From Acidimicrobiaceae bacterium (GTDB lineage Bacteria > Actinomycetota > Acidimicrobiia > Acidimicrobiales > Poriferisodalaceae), in assembly GCA_002721305.1 (NCBI GenBank), contig PBKA01000006.1, forward strand, positions 206,659 through 270,658: a stretch of 64,000 bases of DNA, in the 5' to 3' direction. The notes under the pieces are model-generated. The model was given only the letters and a program-made list of their open reading frames with translations. It did no database searches and had not been told where the DNA came from. The position numbers and the translations under genes were made by a program. How positions within the stretch are numbered: position 1 is the first letter of the stretch; each line of letters opens with the position of its first letter. Shown here piece by piece: positions 53,790 through 62,929 of the stretch.

Positions 53790-55622
53790 ATGGACGAAAT
53801 GCACGAAGCCGTTACGGCTGTCTTGGGCGAGATCGATTTTGACCCCGAAGTGTTGCACGCAAAGTATCTCTCAGAACGAGACAAGCGGTTGCGCGGCGAC
53901 CACAACGAACAGTACGTCGAAGTGACCGGCGAATTCGCTAAGTATCTTGATGACCCCTACGAAGAGACAGCTCAACGCGACCCGCTTTTCGACGAAGTTG
54001 AAATCGTCATCATCGGAGGAGGCTTCGGAGGGCTGCTGATGGGCGGAAGACTCCGCGAGGCCGGCTTTAGCGATATCCGAGTCATAGAACGCGGTGGGGA
54101 TTTTGGGGGGACCTGGTACTGGAATCGTTATCCGGGGGCCATGTGTGACGTCGAGAGTTACTGCTATCTACCAATGCTCGAGGAATTGGACTACATACCA
54201 AAACACAAGTATTCGTTCGCTCCAGAGATTATGGAACACACCCAAAACATTGGTCGGCACTACGGACTGTACGACAATGCGTGTTTCAGCACTTCTGTTA
54301 CCAAAATGACTTGGGATGAAAGCGTGTCTCGGTGGATCATCGAAACTGATCGAGGTGACCGGATGAAAGCTCAGTTCGTTGCAATGGCTAACGGACCACT
54401 TAACCGACCCAAGCTTCCGGGAATTTCAGGGTTGTCGGATTTCAAAGGTCACACGTTTCACACCAGTCGCTGGGATTATGAGTACACCGGTGGAGATAAT
54501 GGTGGAAACCTCACTGGCCTTGCTGACAAGAAGGTGGCGATTATTGGAACGGGCGCCACTGCTATTCAGTGCATTCCTCATCTTGGTGACTCCTCAGAGC
54601 ACCTGTACATCTTTCAACGAACTCCTTCCTCGATTGATTACCGAAATAATCGGGAAACCGACCCAGAGTGGGCCGCTTCTCTGGAACCGGGGTGGCAATA
54701 CCGACGAATGGATAACTTCAACACCTTGGTCGCTGGCGGGGATCAAGACGAAGACCTAGTTTCCGATGGCTGGACTGACATCTTTCGGAATTTGACGGGA
54801 ACTGCTGCCAAGCTGGCTGGACGAAAACTCGGTCGACGAATCACGGGGAGAGAGAAGGGCTATCTGATGAAGATGGCTGACTATCAAAAAATGAACTCGA
54901 TTCGGGACCGCGTTGACGATGTCGTCGCCGATCCTGCAACTGCTGAAGCGTTGAAGCCTTGGTACCGCCAATTCTGCAAGAGACCATGCTTTCATGACGA
55001 GTACCTCCCCACGTTCAATTTGCCTAACGTCACGTTGGTCGACACCCAAGGAAAAGGGGTCGAGCAAATCACAGAAAAGGGTGTCGTTGCCGATGGCATC
55101 GAATACGAGGTTGACTGCATCATCTTTGCGACTGGCTTTGAAGTCGGTACCGGATACACCCGACGAGCCGGCTACGACATAGTTGGCCGTAACAAACAGA
55201 CTCTCAGCGAGAAGTGGGAAAATGGCCCACGCACTTTGCATGGAATGCAGACGACTGACTTCCCGAACTGCTTCTTCTTGGGATTCACGCACACCGCGGT
55301 GACGGTCAACGTGCCTCAGGCCTTAAATGAGCAAGCGCTGCACATTTCGTACATGATTTCCCAAGTTCGAGATCAGGGAGGCAGTGTCATCGAAGCCACT
55401 GCTGAGGGAGAGCAGATGTGGGTCGACGAAATCCAGGATAAGTCGAAGCTGGGAGAACGTTTCCGAGCTGAGTGCACGCCGGGCTACTACAACAACGAAG
55501 GTAAAGCCGGAAATCCTGATGGCTTCTTCACTACCAGCTACGGAGCGGGTCCTATCCGCTTTCACCGAATTTTGAACGAGTGGAGGGAAGACGGCCGGCT
55601 TGAGGGCGCCGACATCTCCTAG
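53790..55622 (+). CDS. Baeyer-Villiger-type flavoprotein monooxygenase
   Basis: A 610-residue NAD(P)H- and FAD-dependent monooxygenase. The first Rossmann motif is GGGFGGLLMGG near residues 72-82, the second is IGTGATAIQ, and between them lies the family fingerprint FKGHTFHTSRW (FxGxxxHTxxW). A typical FAD stretch GGTWYWNRYPGAMCDVES follows the first motif. It inserts oxygen next to a ketone to give an ester or lactone, or oxygenates N or S. The N-terminal 65 residues are an extra segment common in cyclohexanone/steroid BVMO forms. It is convergent with the MttB-like gene, 24 bases away. Confidence 0.92.
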   Translation: MDEMHEAVTAVLGEIDFDPEVLHAKYLSERDKRLRGDHNEQYVEVTGEFAKYLDDPYEETAQRDPLFDEVEIVIIGGGFGGLLMGGRLREAGFSDIRVIERGGDFGGTWYWNRYPGAMCDVESYCYLPMLEELDYIPKHKYSFAPEIMEHTQNIGRHYGLYDNACFSTSVTKMTWDESVSRWIIETDRGDRMKAQFVAMANGPLNRPKLPGISGLSDFKGHTFHTSRWDYEYTGGDNGGNLTGLADKKVAIIGTGATAIQCIPHLGDSSEHLYIFQRTPSSIDYRNNRETDPEWAASLEPGWQYRRMDNFNTLVAGGDQDEDLVSDGWTDIFRNLTGTAAKLAGRKLGRRITGREKGYLMKMADYQKMNSIRDRVDDVVADPATAEALKPWYRQFCKRPCFHDEYLPTFNLPNVTLVDTQGKGVEQITEKGVVADGIEYEVDCIIFATGFEVGTGYTRRAGYDIVGRNKQTLSEKWENGPRTLHGMQTTDFPNCFFLGFTHTAVTVNVPQALNEQALHISYMISQVRDQGGSVIEATAEGEQMWVDEIQDKSKLGERFRAECTPGYYNNEGKAGNPDGFFTTSYGAGPIRFHRILNEWREDGRLEGADIS

Positions 55623-55646
55623 ATACTTTGACTATTGCACTCAGAG

Positions 55647-57155
55647 TTAAAGGCCCAGCCTGATGTCGAATTTGGCTCGGATCTGTTGATCCACCGCTGA
55701 AGGAATTAGCTGGAGGGGATCTTGGATTAAGCGCCTTTTCACTTCGTTTCTCGCTAGATCTATCTGCTGCGGTCGGTTCCGCTCTTCCCAGCTTTGAAAA
55801 TCGGTTCGATCCGCAATGTCTGGGTACACAAAGTCAGAATTCATTCTTACCAATGTTGCTTCGTCACCCAGAAAATGGCCGGTGCCTTCCGTGACGGCAA
55901 AATGAATATCCTCAAGTTGCATGTCATCGGTATCCAGCGGCCGCAGGGAACTCATCACACTTCCGAGCATGTCGTTGTCCAACAGGTAGCTCTCAAACGA
56001 CACTCCCATCAGGCCAGCATGCATTCCGCATGCTTGGGTGACCAAGTTGCTGCCCGCTTGTGCTGACAACACTACGGCTAACGCCTTTTCGGATCCGCTC
56101 TGTATATCCGGAATTTTCGAATCACTCGCTCCGGCGATCGAAACATTGGGTAGACCCAACTCCCTGGCGACCTGAGCCGCGGCAGCCATGATCAAAGCTT
56201 GTTCTCCGCCTCCCCCACTCATAGCCCCGGTCCTGAGGTCAACAATCATAGGTTTGGGGCCACAAAGTACCTTTGCTTCCGGATTGACAACCCAGCTAAA
56301 CACCATTCCGGCTAATGCCTCAGCAAGGGTCTGAGCGATGGATGCGCCGAAATTCACTGGCGTTGACGCACCTACTTGGCTGAAGACATTGCAATGTGCC
56401 GGTATTCCTCGTTCAGCTGCCACCAAAAGGACTTCCATTGCGTCCCCGCTCATTCGCATGGGAGGAGTGACGTGGTTGACGTTGAAGGAAAGAAATGGTC
56501 GTTGCACGAAAAGCTCTGGCGATCCAGCTATTTCGAAACAAAGGTCGGCTACTGCTCGAGCCGTCGAAGCATTACTGGCGCTCGTTGCCACGTGTTTGGT
56601 TGTTCCTGCCAGACACGCGTACGCAGTGTTAACGTCGAGCGTTTCTTCGTCGGGCATATCACCTGCTACGAGGGGTCGACTTAGAAAATGGACGTGCTGC
56701 AGAGAGTCGACGAGCCTCGCAGCATCATAAAGATCTTTCAGAGTGGACCGTCGATATTCGCCGGTGTCGACATCAATGACCATCGGGGCGGCCCCGCCTG
56801 TTCCAAGATGTACCCGATGTCCCGAAAGATCTAGATCATGTTTCTCTTCTCGGCCACAAAGCACGAAACCCGATGGCGCACTGGTGATCAGGGGCTCCAC
56901 GAGTTCGCGTGGGAAAAGAAGTCGTCCCTCACGGACCTCCCCCCCTGCCTCGCATATGTGATTCTTGACGAAATCAGGCGCCTCGCTAAACCCAGTTGTT
57001 TCTAGCAACTCGTATGCACCATCGATGATTTCCGCCGTTTGGCTTGCCGAGAGTGGTCTGAAGCGGCCGCCCTCCATGCCCGAAGCTGCAGAATTCTTCG
57101 AAGCTTCGCGACGTAGCTGGGCAGCCGACGGGCGTCGGCGAGTCCTTCCGGTCAC
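55647..57155 (-). CDS. Trimethylamine methyltransferase (MttB) family protein, non-pyrrolysine
   Basis: A 502-residue TIM-barrel protein of the MttB/COG5598 family. In the MttB superfamily, methyl groups pass from quaternary or tertiary amines to a corrinoid protein. This gene has no internal TAG codon, so it is not a pyrrolysine enzyme; non-Pyl relatives include glycine betaine methyltransferase MtgB. The start is GTG 57155, in a GTGA overlap with the sulfatase stop. No corrinoid protein or methyltransferase partner is in the window, so the acceptor is unclear. It is third in the MBL-sulfatase-MttB operon. Confidence 0.88.
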   Translation of the reverse strand: MTGRTRRRPSAAQLRREASKNSAASGMEGGRFRPLSASQTAEIIDGAYELLETTGFSEAPDFVKNHICEAGGEVREGRLLFPRELVEPLITSAPSGFVLCGREEKHDLDLSGHRVHLGTGGAAPMVIDVDTGEYRRSTLKDLYDAARLVDSLQHVHFLSRPLVAGDMPDEETLDVNTAYACLAGTTKHVATSASNASTARAVADLCFEIAGSPELFVQRPFLSFNVNHVTPPMRMSGDAMEVLLVAAERGIPAHCNVFSQVGASTPVNFGASIAQTLAEALAGMVFSWVVNPEAKVLCGPKPMIVDLRTGAMSGGGGEQALIMAAAAQVARELGLPNVSIAGASDSKIPDIQSGSEKALAVVLSAQAGSNLVTQACGMHAGLMGVSFESYLLDNDMLGSVMSSLRPLDTDDMQLEDIHFAVTEGTGHFLGDEATLVRMNSDFVYPDIADRTDFQSWEERNRPQQIDLARNEVKRRLIQDPLQLIPSAVDQQIRAKFDIRLGL

Positions 57156-59431
57156 TGACGCGACATTTCAGATTTTCCGTTCGCTTCAGTTTCTTGCCCG
57201 GCTCGAGCGCCCAGTTGAATAGTGACTTCTCGAAGGTCCCCAGTGAAGTCGAAGGGACTCTCATACCGAGGGGATACGGGAGATCCCACATCTCTCCCAA
57301 CGCTTGCCCCTATCGAGCTGATCATTCCCATCATGAAGGGAAGTTCGATTGGGCCAGATGGCGCGCCGTTTACCGAGATTTTGATTCGGCCGGCAGTTTT
57401 GTTGAGACGCTCGACCAACACGGATAGTTCGTTCTCCCCAGACACCAATGCATTGTCTGATTCCAGCACGGAATGATCGTTGAACGCGTTGTAGTCCACC
57501 ACCAGGCGCGAATCTTGAACGAAAACAGATATGCCGGAATTTTCATTGCCTCTGGCATAAATGACGCCCTCATCAGAAGCATCACAGTTGACAACGGCAG
57601 TGAGATGCCACGACCGTCCTGACGGTGAAGGCGAAACCTGAGCAGGTATGGGAGACATCGGTGGGCGATACCGGTACTTCCGATGGGTGGGATGAGGCGA
57701 ATGGTCGTCAAGTCGTGATGCGAAGAGTTCCAATGTGCGGTCATCTAAGGGGAGCACGCCGTTTAGCTCTGCTTCTTCCCACCAGATTTCGATCAACTCC
57801 TGTAGCTTTTCTGGTTCGCTCTCAGCAAGGTCCACGCACTCTGATGCATCCAATGAAAGGTTGTAGAGCTCCCACCTATCTTCTTCGAAGGGCTGTCCTT
57901 GCCTATGGCGCGTGACCGCCTTCCAGTACACCCCACCATCTTCAGCCACTAAAGCCCGGGAGCCGAACTGTTCAAAATACTGAAGCCTGTTAGTCGCTGG
58001 AGCGTCAGCAGAATTTAAGACCGACGCGAACGAAGAACCGGTGACCGGCAGTTGTTCATACCCTCGATAGTTCTCAGGTGGAGTGACCGAAAGTAATTCG
58101 TAGAGGGTGGGGACGATGTCCGTTACATTCACGAACTGGTCCCGAAGTGAACCGTTCTGATCCTCATCGATGCCATCTGGCCAGTGGACAATCATCGGTA
58201 CGTGCACTCCGCCTTCATGAGTGTTTTGCTTGTACCACTTGAATGGAGTGTTGCCGCACTGGGCCCAGCCCCATGGATAGTTGGAGTGGCTATGCGGGCC
58301 TCCAATGTCATCAATTTGGCTGATGAGATCATCTGGGGAATCAAACACTCCGTTAAAGAATTTCATCTCGTGCATAACCCCGTAGGGTCCGCCTTCTTGA
58401 GAAGCACCGTTATCAGCTAAGAAAATCAGGACGGTGTTCGCTAGCTCTCCCATTTCCTCAAGTCCATCGACGAAGCGCCCAATTTGATCGTCCGTGTGGT
58501 CTAAGAATGCGGCGAAGGCTTCTTGCAGTCGGCAAGCGAATGCCTGGTGGGTTTCGGGAAGTTCGTCCCAGGGTTCGACCCCCTTGTTACGTGGCGCTAG
58601 TTGGGTTTTTTCGGAGGTAACGCCGAGTTCTATTTGTCGGCGGTACCACGCTTCCCGAGTAGCGTCCCAACCTTGGTCATAACGACCTCGATATTTCTTT
58701 AGGTAGGCCGAAGGTGCTTGATGGGGGGCATGAGTGGCACCGAACGGCAAATACGCAAAAAATGGTCGATCCCCACGAATCCCTTTACTGTCGTTAATCA
58801 TTTTGAGGAGTTGATCCACTAAATCCTCACTGAGGTGATAGCCCTCTCCGGGGTTCGTTGGCGCTTCGATGTGATGATTATCTACCACCAGTTCGGGGTG
58901 GAATTGGTCCGTTTCGCCTTCGAGGAAGCCGTAAAACCGATCGAATCCTCTAGCCAGTGGCCATTGATCGAAAGGTCCCGCGGCAGAAATGTCGTTGGTA
59001 GGCGCGAGATGCCATTTCCCGGAACAGAATGTTGCGTAACCCTCCGACTGCAGCACCTCGGCGATCGTTGCGGCGTGATTAGTTATGTGCCCAAGTTGAT
59101 GTGGGAACCCAGTTTGATGATTGGACACAGATCTCATCCCCACGCTGTGCTGCGACCGACCGGTCAACAAAGCTGCCCGAGTCGGTGAGCAGAGTGGTGT
59201 GACGTGAAAATTTGTGAATCGGAGGCCCCTGCTAGCGAGTGCATCTAGGTGCGTGGTGTCGATGTCGGATCCGTAGCAGCCCAATTGAGAGAAGCCTGTG
59301 TCATCGAGCAAGATGATGACAACGTTTGGCGCGTCTTGACCGGGGTGGCGTGGGGGCGCGAAGTGGGCCTCAGAGTCTTCTAGGGTTTTCCCAATTCGCC
59401 CTTCAAACTTGGGCAGGGGGGCTTCAGTCAC
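57152..59431 (-). CDS. AtsA-like arylsulfatase
   Basis: A 759-residue S1-family sulfatase. The active-site consensus CSPTRAALLTGR gives Cys81 in CxPxR, which must be converted to formylglycine. NVVIILLDDTGFSQLGCYG carries metal-binding Asp residues and SGKWHLAP a substrate-contact Lys/His pair. The long C-terminal region (residues about 570-759, with beta-rich segments) resembles large actinobacterial AtsA proteins. The start is GTG 59431 after AAAGGA. It overlaps the MttB-like gene by four bases. No formylglycine-generating enzyme is in the window. It has no signal peptide, so it probably acts in the cytoplasm. Confidence 0.93.
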   Translation of the reverse strand: MTEAPLPKFEGRIGKTLEDSEAHFAPPRHPGQDAPNVVIILLDDTGFSQLGCYGSDIDTTHLDALASRGLRFTNFHVTPLCSPTRAALLTGRSQHSVGMRSVSNHQTGFPHQLGHITNHAATIAEVLQSEGYATFCSGKWHLAPTNDISAAGPFDQWPLARGFDRFYGFLEGETDQFHPELVVDNHHIEAPTNPGEGYHLSEDLVDQLLKMINDSKGIRGDRPFFAYLPFGATHAPHQAPSAYLKKYRGRYDQGWDATREAWYRRQIELGVTSEKTQLAPRNKGVEPWDELPETHQAFACRLQEAFAAFLDHTDDQIGRFVDGLEEMGELANTVLIFLADNGASQEGGPYGVMHEMKFFNGVFDSPDDLISQIDDIGGPHSHSNYPWGWAQCGNTPFKWYKQNTHEGGVHVPMIVHWPDGIDEDQNGSLRDQFVNVTDIVPTLYELLSVTPPENYRGYEQLPVTGSSFASVLNSADAPATNRLQYFEQFGSRALVAEDGGVYWKAVTRHRQGQPFEEDRWELYNLSLDASECVDLAESEPEKLQELIEIWWEEAELNGVLPLDDRTLELFASRLDDHSPHPTHRKYRYRPPMSPIPAQVSPSPSGRSWHLTAVVNCDASDEGVIYARGNENSGISVFVQDSRLVVDYNAFNDHSVLESDNALVSGENELSVLVERLNKTAGRIKISVNGAPSGPIELPFMMGMISSIGASVGRDVGSPVSPRYESPFDFTGDLREVTIQLGARAGQETEANGKSEMSRQ

Positions 59432-59439
59432 GATGTCCT

Positions 59440-60261
59440 TTAAAGCGAAACCGTTGTGAGGTCATCGCCTATCACTATTTCACCATCGAAGTAGTGTTGG
59501 GCTTGGCTGATCCACTCTGGGTATTGATCTTCGGTTGGTGCCGGCACCATGTGAGTGAGCACAAGCCGTTTGACGTTAACTCGCGCTGCGGTTTGGGCTG
59601 CTTGTTCCAGATCTGAGTGGTAATCCAGGATGTCGAGCATCATCGGATTCGGGCTCAAACCTACAAGATCGCTGCGAATCACAGTCTGGACGTATGCGTC
59701 AGCCTCTCTGGCCAGTTCATCAACACCTTCACAGGGAACCGTGTCTCCAACTAGCGCTACGGCCACCTCGTTGTGCTCTATTCGGTAACCCACCGTCGGT
59801 TTGGCCGGGGCATGTTCGGTTGCTGCAATTCTGATTGACAGGTCGTCGAGGGTAAATTGTTCTCCCGCACCAACTTCAATAACTTCTACTTTGGGGCCGT
59901 GTGTGAGTTCTTCGTGGTGTTCGATGCGGTAGCCGATGTCTGCCTCTAGGGCGTGCATTTGTCTGTTCACGAATTCCTTGATGCCTGGGGGGCCGTATAT
60001 GGGCAAGGTTGCGTTGCCTTGACTCATTATCCAGTGAGTAGTGATGACGTCGTTGAGGTCGCAGATGTGGTCGCTATGTAAGTGCGTTATCAGCACGGCA
60101 CGCAAGAACAAGGGTAATGAGCCCGCCCCAGCCATTCTCATGACTACCCCGCGGCCCGCGTCGATAAGGACGTGACAGTCATCTGCCTTGATCAGAGTGG
60201 AAGGTCCTGCTCGATTGGGGTCAGGTAACGGGCTCCCTGTGCCTGTAAGTACAACGTCCAT
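59440..60261 (-). CDS. Metallo-beta-lactamase-fold hydrolase (RNase Z-like)
   Basis: A 273-residue MBL-fold protein with the metal motif HLHSDH, a later Asp in GDTVPC and His in LTHMVPA. The opening VLTGTGSPLPDPNRAGPS is like the RNase Z-type group that includes a marine MBL-type arylsulfatase. ATG 60261 is chosen 16 codons into the ORF because the fold starts there. Eight bases separate its stop from the sulfatase start, so it heads that operon. It could be a phosphodiesterase-like or sulfatase-like hydrolase. Confidence 0.86.
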   Translation of the reverse strand: MDVVLTGTGSPLPDPNRAGPSTLIKADDCHVLIDAGRGVVMRMAGAGSLPLFLRAVLITHLHSDHICDLNDVITTHWIMSQGNATLPIYGPPGIKEFVNRQMHALEADIGYRIEHHEELTHGPKVEVIEVGAGEQFTLDDLSIRIAATEHAPAKPTVGYRIEHNEVAVALVGDTVPCEGVDELAREADAYVQTVIRSDLVGLSPNPMMLDILDYHSDLEQAAQTAARVNVKRLVLTHMVPAPTEDQYPEWISQAQHYFDGEIVIGDDLTTVSL

Positions 60262-60579
60262 GGGTTTATCTTGCCAGAGACTGGGTCTCTTCTGGTAATG
60301 CCGTCCCACGGAGCCTGTGGTGTTCTACAGGGGTAGGTGTCTAGAGAATCACAACTTTCTAAGGAGATTGAGTTTCCAGAGCCCTGCCAGCAAAACTGCA
60401 ACTGTCAGAAGTGTCAAACCACCAGACACACTCACTCACTCCCGTCTGCCACCCCATTGAAGGGCGATGTCTTCAAATACTTTGCCACAGGAAAGTGTTA
60501 CCAGAATCGTGATACAACGGATCCATGCGATCTGTCCGGTCGCGTCTCAATCCACAAAAGCTGGGACAAAGTTTCGAAA
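60262..60579. other. Intergenic region before the PPOX gene
   Basis: These 318 bases between divergent genes hold no supportable gene. The in-frame open stretch upstream of the PPOX ATG is Cys-rich, lacks a promoter or ribosome binding site, and looks accidental. A small hairpin (CCACGG with CTGTGG, 3-base loop, one G-T pair) lies at 60306-60320, and a CACACTCACTCACTC low-complexity run lies further on. Promoters for the two genes should be here, but I cannot place them. Confidence 0.5.
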
Positions 60580-61032
60580 ATGAGTGACCTTGACGATGTA
60601 AAGACGTTTCTTGCTGACGAGACGGGCCTCGCCACAATCAGCACGGTTCAGGCAGATGGCCGGGTTCTCTCAAGCGTCGCGAATTGTGGGGTGATCGTCC
60701 ACCCCATTACAGGAACTGAATGCGTTGCATTGGTTTCAATGGGATCGGCGGGACGCCTTAAACATGTGCGCCGCGGGTCAGAGGTAACGATAGCGATTCG
60801 GCGCGGTTGGAACTGGGTAGCTGTAACTGGCAAAGCAGATCTGATCGGGCCAGATGACCAAGAACACAGCTTTGATCCAGAGAGGCTCCGTTTGCTTCTG
60901 CGAGAAATTTATTTAGCGGCAGGTGGTCAGCATGATGACTTCGATCAATACGACCAGGAGATGGTTCGTAGCCGCAGAGCGGCAATACTCGTTGCTCCAA
61001 GCCGCGTCATAGGCAACCACCCATCTGGATGA
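60580..61032 (+). CDS. Pyridoxamine 5'-phosphate oxidase-like (F420/FMN) split-barrel protein
   Basis: A 150-residue split-barrel flavoprotein. The opening LDDVKTFLADETGLATISTVQADGRVLSSV is typical of PPOX-class F420- or FMN-dependent enzymes, and VRRGSEVTIAIRRGWNWVAVTGKADLIGPDD follows. The listed ORF starts 81 codons earlier in non-conserved sequence; ATG 60580 is the natural start. Members reduce biliverdin, tetracyclines or other compounds; the function here is unknown. It is convergent with the Rieske beta-subunit gene. Confidence 0.87.
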   Translation: MSDLDDVKTFLADETGLATISTVQADGRVLSSVANCGVIVHPITGTECVALVSMGSAGRLKHVRRGSEVTIAIRRGWNWVAVTGKADLIGPDDQEHSFDPERLRLLLREIYLAAGGQHDDFDQYDQEMVRSRRAAILVAPSRVIGNHPSG

Positions 61033-61070
61033 TCACTGCCGATATCCACTGAAATGTTTGAGATGACCCT

Positions 61071-61568
61071 CTAGATGAGAAAGGTCAAGTTTCGTTGCCC
61101 CGCCTGAGCCGTCACAAGCTCAATCCACTTTGCCGCCATTCGTAACTCACCCTGTAAGCGTCTCAGTTGGTATTGCGCTTGTCCGGGCCAAACGCGAAGC
61201 TCTCCAGTCGATTGAGCAGCCAACTCGTAGATGACGAAGTTTGCTTTCACTGAAATTTGATCGGCTGCTTCCTGCTGCACCTCAATGTTGGAAAGGATTC
61301 GACGCATTGGAGATGTGGGAAGTTGCGATAGACGCTTTCCCGTTTGGAGCTGTCGAATCCTAGTCGCGACCCGGGCGCGGTTGTCGTTTAGGTAGGCCAA
61401 CTGCTTCGCTGGGTCACCTTCGATACGACCAGCAGGAACCCAGTAATGAAAATCGTCTGTGAGTAACCCCTCCCACTCATCAAGCAAAAATTCGTCCGCG
61501 TAACGGGCTTCGCGGTACAAGAACTCCTCTACTTCTGCCTTCAACTGCGTTGCGGTGTCGGCATTCAT
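61071..61568 (-). CDS. Ring-hydroxylating dioxygenase beta subunit
   Basis: A 165-residue small subunit of an alpha3beta3 Rieske dioxygenase. The characteristic opening is VEEFLYREARYADEFLLDEWEGLLTDDFHYWVP, with a SPMRRILSNIEV strand later. It has a structural role and supports substrate specificity. The ATG at 61568 forms an ATGA overlap with the alpha-subunit stop, so production is coupled. It lies downstream of the alpha gene on the minus strand. Confidence 0.92.
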   Translation of the reverse strand: MNADTATQLKAEVEEFLYREARYADEFLLDEWEGLLTDDFHYWVPAGRIEGDPAKQLAYLNDNRARVATRIRQLQTGKRLSQLPTSPMRRILSNIEVQQEAADQISVKANFVIYELAAQSTGELRVWPGQAQYQLRRLQGELRMAAKWIELVTAQAGQRNLTFLI

Positions 61569-62869
61569 TCTTGACTCATAATTTCGAGGTACCGAGACCA
61601 AAAACCCCGGTTCGTCGTCTCATCAGACGCGTCGCTTGATCGCACACCGCCTTCATCCATTACTTCTCGGTGCATGCCGCGACTGAGGTCTACCCAGCCC
61701 CGACTGGTGGCCGCCCATGAGGTAGCTGTTCCGGAGACGCCCGCCTGGATGCGTTCTGCCGTAATCGCGTCGTCACTAGTGATAAACGAGGCGGGCCCGA
61801 CAGCCGCCTCGGTTTGGCGTAGTAAGCGTTCGTTGAATGCGTCGTCCACTCCCTCAAACTGCACCGCTGTGTGGCGGTGAATCATTTCTGTTGGGCTCAC
61901 CGGTTCCACGATTGCGATCACGGTTTCCCCCAAAAAGAGGTTCGGGAACAGAAACGCGTGTGGGGGGCCATCCCAAAGCAGTTGTTGAGCCACCTCATCA
62001 CCGACGCGTTTCGCGAGCGCTGAACAGTAGTTCCGAACTCGTTCTCTGGTTACACCCAGCCAGGAGAGTTCCTGCTTGTAACTTGGTCGCCAATCTAACT
62101 CAAGGTGTCCCCTCCCGTAATCGACGGCTCGTGAGCTCTTAACTGCTTCGCCGCCTACGGCAACGTCGTCGTAGTAGGTGTCGGTTGAGGCCGACATTGA
62201 GGCGTGGACAAAACCCACGTGGTATCCATCGCTGTCACTTTCTGGCCACAACTTCCAGTTCGATTGCACCCGATGACCTATCCAACCTTTGGACAAATCA
62301 ATCTTGCCCGTGGGGCTCATCTCACAGAGGCGGTCAATGAGCTCGAACCCAGCATCTCCCAGGTGCTCATCGATAGAGCAGGCGGAGCCGTCTAAATTCG
62401 CAAAAACGAAACCCCGGTAATTCGCGACTTGACCTGCTCGATCCAATCCGAGATCCTCTTTGGGTTTTGAATACCCATCAGGAAAAGGGACAGCACGTAA
62501 GCTGCCGTCTAACCCAAATCGCCAGTTGTGGTAAGTGCACTGGAAAAAAGAATCGTTACCGCTGTGCTCCCAGCACAGAGCAGTTCCTCTGTGTGCACAC
62601 CGGTTCGATAGAACATTGATCTCACCATCGTCTCCACGAACCATGATCACGGACTCAGTGCCCAGTTGACGTTTAACCCAGTCGCCATTGTTTTTGGTTT
62701 CTGATTCATGTCCGACGAAAGCCCACCCTCGGACAAAGATTTGCTGCATCTCTTCAGCAAAAATGTCGCGATCATGGAGCAAGCTTCCGTGTATGCGGTC
62801 AGCTCGGACTAAATACCGATAGTCAATCTCCATTCCCACAGTTTCGCATGACAGCAATCGGACGTTCAT
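61565..62869 (-). CDS. Ring-hydroxylating dioxygenase alpha subunit (Rieske)
   Basis: A 434-residue catalytic subunit. The Rieske ligands are in CAHRGTALC and CTYHNWRFG, and the mononuclear iron site in ESDSDGYHVGFVH. The sequence QQIFVRGWAFVGHESE is the family opening. It adds two oxygen atoms to an aromatic ring. The start is ATG 62869, which has GAGGAATTA upstream; ATG 62833 is an alternative. No ferredoxin or reductase gene is nearby, so electrons come from a distant or shared chain. An alcohol dehydrogenase is divergent, 60 bases away. Confidence 0.92.
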   Translation of the reverse strand: MNVRLLSCETVGMEIDYRYLVRADRIHGSLLHDRDIFAEEMQQIFVRGWAFVGHESETKNNGDWVKRQLGTESVIMVRGDDGEINVLSNRCAHRGTALCWEHSGNDSFFQCTYHNWRFGLDGSLRAVPFPDGYSKPKEDLGLDRAGQVANYRGFVFANLDGSACSIDEHLGDAGFELIDRLCEMSPTGKIDLSKGWIGHRVQSNWKLWPESDSDGYHVGFVHASMSASTDTYYDDVAVGGEAVKSSRAVDYGRGHLELDWRPSYKQELSWLGVTRERVRNYCSALAKRVGDEVAQQLLWDGPPHAFLFPNLFLGETVIAIVEPVSPTEMIHRHTAVQFEGVDDAFNERLLRQTEAAVGPASFITSDDAITAERIQAGVSGTATSWAATSRGWVDLSRGMHREVMDEGGVRSSDASDETTNRGFWSRYLEIMSQE

Positions 62870-62929
62870 TAATTCCTCGCCGGTTCCTAGGCGCCCCTAG
62901 TCTCTAGAAATGGTGTTGGAGATTTCGGT

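Noticed and set aside
55647-57155. Pyrrolysine-dependent trimethylamine methyltransferase
   Set aside because: The reading frame has no internal TAG codon and no pyl genes are present, so this is a non-Pyl family member.
60337-60579. In-frame Cys-rich extension upstream of the PPOX protein
   Set aside because: It has no ribosome binding site or promoter pattern, is not part of the split-barrel fold, and the family starts at ATG 60580.
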